Below, in pieces: positions 56,878 through 64,000 of a DNA stretch of 64,000 bases (position 1 is the first letter of the stretch; every line of letters begins with the position of its first letter). Both the position numbers and the translations under genes were made by a program. Below the pieces are notes generated by a model. It had not been told where the DNA came from, searched no databases, and saw only the letters and a list, made by a program, of their open reading frames with translations. The stretch comes from Nephrocerus scutellatus (taxonomy: Eukaryota > Arthropoda > Insecta > Diptera > Pipunculidae): assembly GCA_947095585.1 (NCBI GenBank), contig OX352765.1, positions 88,310,965-88,374,964 on the forward strand, given 5' to 3'.

Positions 56878-57390
56878 ATATATAACAAAGTATTCAAAAT
56901 TGTGATCATAAATGAAAATTATCATTTAATATTTCCTTAAGTTTGGTCGAAATTATTTCAACCCCGACAGAGTTTTTATAATGAACCAATAAATACAGAC
57001 CGCAGATAGAAATATTGCGTCGTCCAGCAAAGTAATTCCTCCAAATTATAGTCACATCGATCTATGGAGAAAATAATAAACTAAACACAGACATACCTAG
57101 AAACTTTATTGTTCGCTGCTTCTGTGACATTTGTCAAAAGTTGAACTCACAGCGGCATATCGACTGTTTATGGCTGTGCGGTGAAATTTCATTTCTAACA
57201 AAGAGAATATCTAGTTGGCTATACACTACATAGATACACTAAAACCACATCGTCTTATTATTATTGGTCATATATCTAAGTCCCAACTCCTCACACATTG
57301 TCTGCAACGTAGCCATCCAAAACAATATCCTTAGCCTTTATCTCTATTCAAGTTAGTCCTTGTTCGTCGTTGTTCGTGTGATAATTTTCC
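56878..57390 (+). repeat. dispersed repeat, copy 2
   Basis: Shorter copy of 8760-9710, same strand, without the 300-base middle. See copy 1. Confidence 0.7.
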
Positions 57391-57394
57391 CGAG

Positions 57395-59580
57395 TATGGC
57401 AGCGACGACATAAATGTGTCGAAGGAATGGTGGCTGACGTGTTGTGGCGACGCAACCACCTCGATCAGAATGGCGACAAAAACAAAATGTACCACTGTCG
57501 ATAGGAGACACTTAATGAAGAAAAACAACTCAAGTAGATGACATAAATTTCGCCGAGAAGGTGTGATGCTATCGATAGTGACAGACAGCAGAATGCACTG
57601 TGGATTGCAGCACAAAGCAACGCTATGCGCTATGCTTTTTTATTAGATAGAGATGATATCGCTGGGGGTCGTAGCGAGTGTCGGTATGCATTTGCTGCAT
57701 TACGAGCATTCTATATCCATACATCCGACATAACGACGACAAGAGACAAGAAGTATCCTGAGCGCTTTGCCCATTCGTATTTATTTGAATTTATTTCTCG
57801 AAAGTTTTGCTTTGTAATGTTCTGACTTAAGGATGACCGCTTCACAGCGCACTACCCCGCATACAAGAGACAACACAAATCCCAATTATTTGTCCATGTC
57901 GTGTCGTGTGTAACGTATTATTTACGCAAACGGGCAAGGATTCACACATAATGTGCGGCTTGCCACCACCAATGTTTTGCTCTAAACAACAACAGCAGCT
58001 CTAAAACATTGCAGAAAAGAATATTCACAAATTGTACTTGTACTTAGTATGCATAAATGTATGTGTGTACATAAATAATTCATATGAATAGAAATAGTAT
58101 CTAGTAGACGAAGGCTAATGCATTGGGCGAGTTGAATGCACGAAAATCCATCCATTTCATCTGTGGCACGCATCAGTGAAACATTAAATTGTGTTCCCCT
58201 CCATAGAACAGAATGCTGTTCTATACTAAATAAACGGGAGTACTGTTACACATACATGCAAACATATAAACGCTTGAGCAAATATCACTATCGCAATCGG
58301 ACATCGCACTACACTATCTCTCTGCGGATTCCCTAAATATGGTCACAAATGATATTTAGCTTCGATGCGAGTCAACATTGCGGCTCTATGGATATCGTCC
58401 TTGGCGTCATCTCCTGTAGCGCCTGCACGGTGCGGTATTCGGTGTGCATATGTGGTTAGTTGCCACGTAAGCACCATCGTACGCATAACCTATTCGTATT
58501 TATATTCATTTTAAGTGAAGCGTTCGTCCTTGTTGCACGGAGATAGTTTAATTTTGACAAATTAGGGTTTTGGCTGGGCATCGCATCGATGGTGTGTGCG
58601 TCCAACCGGTGCATACAGTGTTGTTGTTCTTTTGGTGCATTCACATATCTATATAATGTGGACTTGAAGTCAAATCCGTTGGTTTGATTGTTCGTCGCCC
58701 ATGCAGAGTGTAATTAATCGCACATCAGTGAGAATTTAAATGTTCTGATTTTCTTTATCAAGCAAAAGAGAAAATTTTATTACAGGAAGTCCGTACAGGC
58801 CAGGACAGGAGCTTGGTTTTAGAGCCAAATATATGATGAAGATGAATTAAAGATGTGTCTATGACTCAGTTTTTCTCAAAAGTGTTAGATCTAAAAGAAA
58901 AGTCTTACAATATGAAGCTTAGAATCCTAGGAAGAGTACCTATCCTAGTGATGTTAATGGATTAATTCATTATTATGTTAATCAAATTCAATATTCAAAA
59001 GCGTTATTAACCCTAATAGGCTTGCAATTTTATTACTTGACTTCGTCATTATCTCAATTTGGCTATAGGAATAGTTAATTGCTCTTTTTAGCTGTTGCTT
59101 ATAATTGCAAGGCCTTACCTCTCTTATTCAGGGTTTTCTTTCTGTTCTTCACCGTAATTTAATGGCATAAAGTCATCCATCTAATTCACTTACATAATCT
59201 ATTGGCAGTTTTCGGTTGCCAGTCTATACGACAAAGTTCATTTCGCAAATATTACTTGGCATTAATCGAACTAAATTTTGTTTATCATCTCGCATCTTGT
59301 TATCTTTTCGCATAATGCTTTTTCCACGACTTTCTATCTAATTTTCCTACAAATATCAACGCGAAATAAGAACTTGCTAAACAAAAATTGCTAATAAATA
59401 GAATGCGAAATATTTAAATTACAAGACAACTTAATGATCATGGAAATAATTTGCGAGTAGACCCCTACCCGCAGTTTTCATAGTTAGCTAAGAACTAAAA
59501 ATAGGACCTTCTTATTACAATATATCCTAACCATGTTTTGATTGATGATTAATTTATCATAAAGACTGAATCCGAAAATA
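57395..59580. other. no recognisable gene
   Basis: Unique-looking. 57,400-58,700 is GC-richer, with short open frames on both strands lacking motifs. Confidence 0.45.
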
Positions 59581-59584
59581 GTAA

Positions 59585-60025
59585 AATGGTCAGACCCATT
59601 CCCAACTATGCAGCAGTTGTCCGGTGGCCAAGAACTTCAACAGAAATGGCTAAGAGGACACTAAATAAACTGCAATGGAACGTCTGCTTGTGAGAAACGA
59701 ATTACGTGTAGATGTTCAAAATACGCTGCTGAATTAGCCGCATCTGGATCGAGATATTTACGATTGAAGCTGCGAAAACTATTTCTCGATTTTGAAAGAA
59801 TGGGTGGCATGATGCACATAAGAGTAGGTATGAAAACATATTCCATAATGATTTGGATCAAATTCTTTCGCTCCTAATACCTCTGGAAAGTACTGTAACC
59901 TTTCTAATGTTCAAAAGATGATATAAGTTATAGTACCCTAGCAGCGAGAGTTGGGAAAATTCAACTGAGATCATTAGGGAATTCGAACCAATATTCTTCA
60001 CCGACAGTTCCCTTACTGATGAATG
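59585..60025 (+). mobile_element. LINE fragment, LOA/R1-type, RT end to RNase H start
   Basis: Plus-strand reading YAAVVRWPRTSTEM and RTLNKLQWNVCL (thumb end, usually YG..VWW.AL...KLNKVQRLACL), then FTIEAAKTISRF. Near 59940-60020 REFEPIFFTDSSLTDE holds the first RNase H Asp (FFTDGS). It ends abruptly where the opposite-strand RTE-type piece begins. Confidence 0.7.
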
Positions 60026-60059
60026 ATCTAAGACTCATGATCAAAGGGGTTTGTGCTAT

Positions 60060-60720
60060 CGTGCAAGTTACTAACAGGGCCCATAAGAATCATCATCACA
60101 TTTGTATCTACAAACGGGGTCCGGTTCTGGCATCCCGCAAAAATATCTCCACAGCTCTGCGTCCTGCTCTACGCCATCCTTCAAGCGTAGGCTTAGCCAG
60201 CCTCGCTGTCGTGTTCCATAAATCCTACAGCTAAAGACTTTCCGAGCAGGATCCTCTTCGCTCATGCGAACTAGGTATCCTGCCCACCCGAGCTTACCGA
60301 GATTAATTCGTTTCACGATGTCCACTTATACAGGATTGTTCCTTACGCCATTACGTCAGAGTCTCAGATCAACTTCTCCAATGGCAGGTTGAAGAGGACG
60401 CAGGCTTCTCCATCACCTTGTTGGAGCCCGTTGTTGATGTCAAATGGGCTTGATAGTGATCCGGATATTTTTACCTGGCTTATTACATTGATCATGGTCA
60501 ACCTATATAGTTGTATTTTTTCATGGCTTTATAAAGTTCTTCTCTTCTTCTCCGCTATCATAGGCGTCTTTAAATCTATAAAAAGATAGTGTAGTGAGTT
60601 TTGGAACTCTACATTTTTCCATCACCCGATAAGGGTGTAAATGTGATTATTGATTTGCCTGGAATCAAGCCACACTGGTATGGACCAATGACTAATAAAG
60701 CATATGGGGCACTCCTGTCT
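60060..60720 (-). mobile_element. LINE fragment, RTE-type, RT piece joined to C-terminus
   Basis: 60720-60370 (minus) is the same RT region as at 54.7-55.3 kb (TGGTATGGACCAATG, GATAGTGATCCGGATATTTT words shared). The open frame 60325-60071 is the C-terminal tail: DIVKRINLGKLGWAGYLVRM, then EEDPARKVF and GTRQRGWLSLRLKDGVEQDA. The catalytic region between is deleted. Confidence 0.8.
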
Positions 60721-60729
60721 TATACCAGA

Positions 60730-62560
60730 TAGATGCCGTAAAGGCATGCTTTCCAATTGAGTCATTCGGTTGCTTGTTAATGTGACAATAAACTAGGTAT
60801 ATTAGTTTATCGTACGGTAAGTTTTATGACTAACTTCGTTACAATATGTATCTTAGGATGCAGTTAATAAAATAAACGTATCTATATATTAAATAGACGC
60901 AGCTACAGATAAAATATACATTTCTAATTCTTAACAAACAGATGTTTATTTACATGGAAAAGATGAAATGGATGTATCTTAACATGCAATCGATGCAATT
61001 AATATATCTTCAGATACCAGAGATGTACCTTTAAGTATATTATTTCTAATCAATGTATCTGTAAAGGCAATAGATAAAAATAAAAATTGAAAGACAGAAA
61101 ATAGGTGAAAAGCACTTTTTAAAAGAGAACTAATTCTTAAACTTTTATTAAATACTTATTTAAAATACTCTGATAAGTGTGAAATCCAAATCACAATGGC
61201 ATCTATTTAATTAATGTAAGATATGCTTCGATAATATGTTAAAATGCGCACACCAATGGAATGTAAATCACATAAAAAATGTATCGATAATTCTCTCAGA
61301 TACAAAATAAGTATAATTGAAAAGTAAACAATGAATCAGAAAATTCGAAAATGAATCTAAAAATAGTTGGCACACGATTTGAATTGGATAGATGATTGCA
61401 CATACACAGCATCAGGCGATGTTTGCATTTAATGTTCCAGTTCATGTAGGTATATGATTTTGTGTAATTTAGACTTTTCCATCGAAAATTGTTCGTATTT
61501 CGTGTTCTAGTAAAAGAGAATATCCATATCCGCGCAACACGTGTTGCACTCCTCATTACCCGGCGCCGACCATCAAAAATGTAAACAGAAAACCCTTGAA
61601 GATAAACAAACGCGTGGCTGGGTCCAGCAATATAAAATACATAGGTGTGCCGGCATATTCCGATTCAGGAATACATTCGAATACCGTTGAGAATGGTAAT
61701 TTGAAAATTGGAAAAAAAATTCGGATGTGTTTAGTTATTAAACGGAAGGGAAAAAAACATCGTCGATTCTGTTTCGTTAATTATTTCCTCTGAATTCTGA
61801 AATGATATCTGGAAAATTGTCTAAATACATTCTAGTCGAGTTGTAGTATTTATATGCATGTATGCACGAATTGTAATAACAATATTTATGTGAATGTTAT
61901 TGCAGCACTTGATCATTCGGATGATTTTCTTTTTTTGTTTTTACACCGAGTGCTTGAACATTTGCGAGTGCAATCGATCATTCATTGTAATTTCGAAAGT
62001 TATGTAGTGGAAAGAAGTTAAAATTATGTAAAAACAGGGATGAACGGATATAAAAAAAAATTAGCAAAATAGGGATTTTTATTATTATCAGTTGGTGAAG
62101 GAATTTTCTCGTCAAGTGAAGGAGCTTTCAATTGGGACGCCCCATTTTTCCAATAGATTTTTTGGTCATATATGGATAAATATAGTTGTGTTGTGTTTGA
62201 AGTTTCAACCTGTCCATGCTTGCCATTTATTACCATTTACCAAAAATCAGACACTTCTGCAAGTTATTAATTTTTTTCCATCTATACTGCGACAAGTTTA
62301 CGTACGCTAACTTCAATTTGTGGGCGTCGTACTCCCCCAGGTCAGATAAAAATAACTTAAAGTCTGCTGAGAAAATTGGAGACATTATTTATATTATACA
62401 CTACCTAATGTTACCATGCCACGAAGAGACAAAGAAATTTAAGGAGAGCTGACAATAATCAGCTGCAACAGTAACTGTGTGGTAGCTAAATATGTCAATT
62501 ACGCTCCGATTACAGCATCGCTGTAACCAGTTTGTGGGGTATTTTGCGCAAGGCTTTATG
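60730..62560. other. no recognisable gene
   Basis: AT-rich unique sequence, with several GTATCT-type words around 60,840-61,280 but no clear array. Confidence 0.45.
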
Positions 62561-62582
62561 CCTGCATTCCTATGATAAAAAT

Positions 62583-62869
62583 ACTAATATTTGGCGTGAC
62601 AAACCGTTGCGGTCCAAGGCCTAGCTTATCGCGACTATACGTGTTGTGCGTGTTTTTGAACACAAATGGAAGGGACCTACAATTTAATGCCATATTCAAA
62701 AAATTGAATGCGAATTGAATAGCTTTCCGTGAAATGTTATTACTGTCTGCCGTTGTCTGACATTCGCAAGAGGTTTCACAGTGAAAAATACTTTCTGTGT
62801 TTTTGAGATTCGAACTTCTAACCTCCTGATCATAAGTCCAACACACTAGCCACTTGAGCTACGGCACCC
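62583..62869 (-). mobile_element. tRNA-derived SINE, near full length
   Basis: The reverse complement starts GGGTGCCGTAGCTCAAGTGG, has box B-like AGTTCGAATCTC, a body with GTAACATTTCACGGAAAGC-like sequence, and a 3' block TAGGCCTTGGACCGCAACGG then TTTGTCACGCC. A rough CTGC..CCT(T)ATGA match on the two sides may be a diverged target duplication. Confidence 0.82.
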
Positions 62870-62929
62870 ACTGCCCTTATGAATGTTTTTTAACGCAAAA
62901 ATTGTAATTTTTGGCAAGCTACCAACCCA

Positions 62930-63110
62930 AAAGTATTAACAAAATGCCATTACACTTGCTACCATGTTGGCTGACATTTTTGGAATAAATTGGAAGAGGG
63001 TGAATTGGAGCATATGTGGTTTTAACAAGGGGGCGCCACATGCCACACAGCTGACAAAAGATTTATTGGAGTCGAATATAGGTGACAGTGATATTTCCAG
63101 AAATGTTAAT
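62930..63110 (+). mobile_element. Tc1/mariner relic, same family as 34.7 kb
   Basis: EHMWF, a stop, then QGGATCHTAD (63009-63050) matches WFQQDGATCHTA, with the second catalytic Asp changed to Gly. GDSDISRNVN follows (about 63080-63110). It is cut off by the 8-bp satellite. Confidence 0.75.
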
Positions 63111-63112
63111 TA

Positions 63113-63457
63113 ATCAGACTATCAGACTATCAGACTATCATACTATCAGACTACCAGACTATCAGACTATCAGACTATCACACTATCAGACTATCATACT
63201 ATCAGACTAACAGAATATCATACTATCAGGCTATCAGACTATCAGACTATCAGACTATCAAACTATCAGACTATCAGACTATCAGACTATCAGAATATCA
63301 GACTATCAGACTATCAGACTATCAGACTATCAGACTATCAGACTATCAGACTATCAGACTATCAGACTATCAGACTATTAGACTATCAGACTATCAGACT
63401 ATCAGACTATCAGATTAGAATACTATCAGACTATATATTTATAAGATTATCAGACTA
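63113..63457 (+). repeat. 8-bp satellite (ATCAGACT)n
   Basis: About 40 units of ATCAGACT with scattered single-base changes (ATCATACT, ACCAGACT, ATTAGACT). It decays at both ends. Confidence 0.97.
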
Positions 63458-63656
63458 GGAACAAACAGATCAAAGAACCTGGATCTTCAAGTCAGGGTTG
63501 GCGCTCTACTTACCTTATCCACAAGCATGTACCAGCTAAAATAAAAATTAATTTGAACAACTGATCTGGGGATCTGCACATTAAATATTTGCAGTATCCA
63601 CAGACCACCTGCAGTCGTGCAAATGTCAGAGGACTTAGCCGGCCAGACTTAGTTGA

Positions 63657-64000
63657 AATTGCCTTTTTTAAAATTAGCGCACGCTAATTGCTTGGGAATT
63701 TTTGGCCCCGTATGTGAGGAAGGACGATTCCGGAGATTCTATAATGATGAGATCTACGAGCGTTACCGCGATGTCGACATCGTGAAGAAAATTAAGCTAG
63801 GTAGGCTCCGGTGGGCAGGACAATTAGCTCGCATGAGCGAAGAGGATACTGCTCGGAAAGTCCTTTGCGGTAGGATTTATGGTACACGACAGCGAGGCTG
63901 GCCAAGCCTACGCTGGAAGGATGGCGTAGACCAGGACGCCCAGAGTTTAGGGATGCCAAACTGGATGACATCGGCTCGAAATCGGGACCGGTGGAGAGAC
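63657..64000 (+). mobile_element. LINE C-terminus, RTE-type, running off the window
   Basis: An uninterrupted frame from about 63657 to the last base. It reads CLGIFGPVCEEGRFRRFYND, then EIYERYRDVDIVKKIKLGRL, RWAGQLARMSEEDTARKVL, GTRQRGWPSLRWKDGVDQDA and ARNRDRWRD. This is the C-terminal tail after RT in RTE-type ORF2, with no stop or frameshift in about 114 codons, better preserved than the 60.1-kb copy. The protein end and any 3' tail lie beyond the window. Confidence 0.82.

Noticed and set aside
63113..63457. CRISPR-like array
   Set aside because: The units are 8 bases with no spacers; it is a simple satellite in a eukaryotic context.

Overview
The window looks like non-coding DNA from an insect nuclear genome, most likely a fly (Diptera). 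It is AT-rich by eye, has no operon-like gene order, and carries a heavy load of old eukaryotic transposable elements: several non-LTR retrotransposon (LINE) types, Tc1/mariner elements, a pogo/Tigger-like relic, Helitron-like elements, a tRNA-derived SINE family, satellites and (CA)n tracts. I find no host protein-coding exon, no genuine tRNA or rRNA gene, and no CRISPR array that I can support. One intact-looking zero-length-exon splice signal (7581) suggests that the window, or part of it, lies inside a long intron of a plus-strand gene.

Layout. 1-8 kb: a CR1/L2-type LINE tail, a decayed set of unrecognised minus-strand frames between inverted copies of a short repeat, a precise non-autonomous Helitron insertion in one of those repeats, a Jockey-type LINE and the candidate recursive splice site. 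8-25 kb: a dispersed repeat, RNase H-bearing (LOA/I-type) LINE pieces with a nested mariner relic, TTGAG-type arrays, a 71-bp satellite and a CR1/L2-type LINE that itself contains a 62-bp retroposed LINE tail with a 12-bp target duplication. 25-34 kb: mostly unique sequence plus one SINE, an RTE-type LINE joined to a mariner relic, and a Helitron-like end. 34.7-36.0 kb: the best-preserved element, a 1.3-kb Tc1/mariner transposon with both terminal inverted repeats, TA target duplication and a transposase frame broken by a single stop. 38.9-48.4 kb: RTE-, LOA- and CR1-type LINE pieces and a SINE with an 11-bp target duplication. 50.2-51.8 kb: a pair of mariner-like terminal repeats enclosing an AC-rich array and a LOA-type fragment. 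52-57 kb: tandemly duplicated TTGAG arrays, a truncated SINE, an RTE-type LINE with an internal tandem duplication and a nested SINE, a pogo-like relic and the second copy of the 8.8-kb repeat. 57-64 kb: mostly unique sequence, then LOA-, RTE- and mariner-type relics, an 8-bp satellite and an RTE-type C-terminal frame running off the window.

How the parts relate. There is no pathway here; the genes are genomic parasites. The LINEs encode endonuclease and reverse transcriptase (plus RNase H in the LOA type) that copy RNA back into DNA. SINEs use such machinery, transcribed from internal RNA polymerase III boxes. The mariner and pogo relics moved by cut-and-paste. Nesting gives a relative order: mariner into LOA-type LINE (10.2-10.7 kb), LINE tail into CR1-type LINE (24.2 kb), SINE into RTE-type LINE (55.9 kb), Helitron into the 3.2-kb repeat. 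Family and clade names are assigned from recognised protein motifs, not from a database search, and most element boundaries are approximate.
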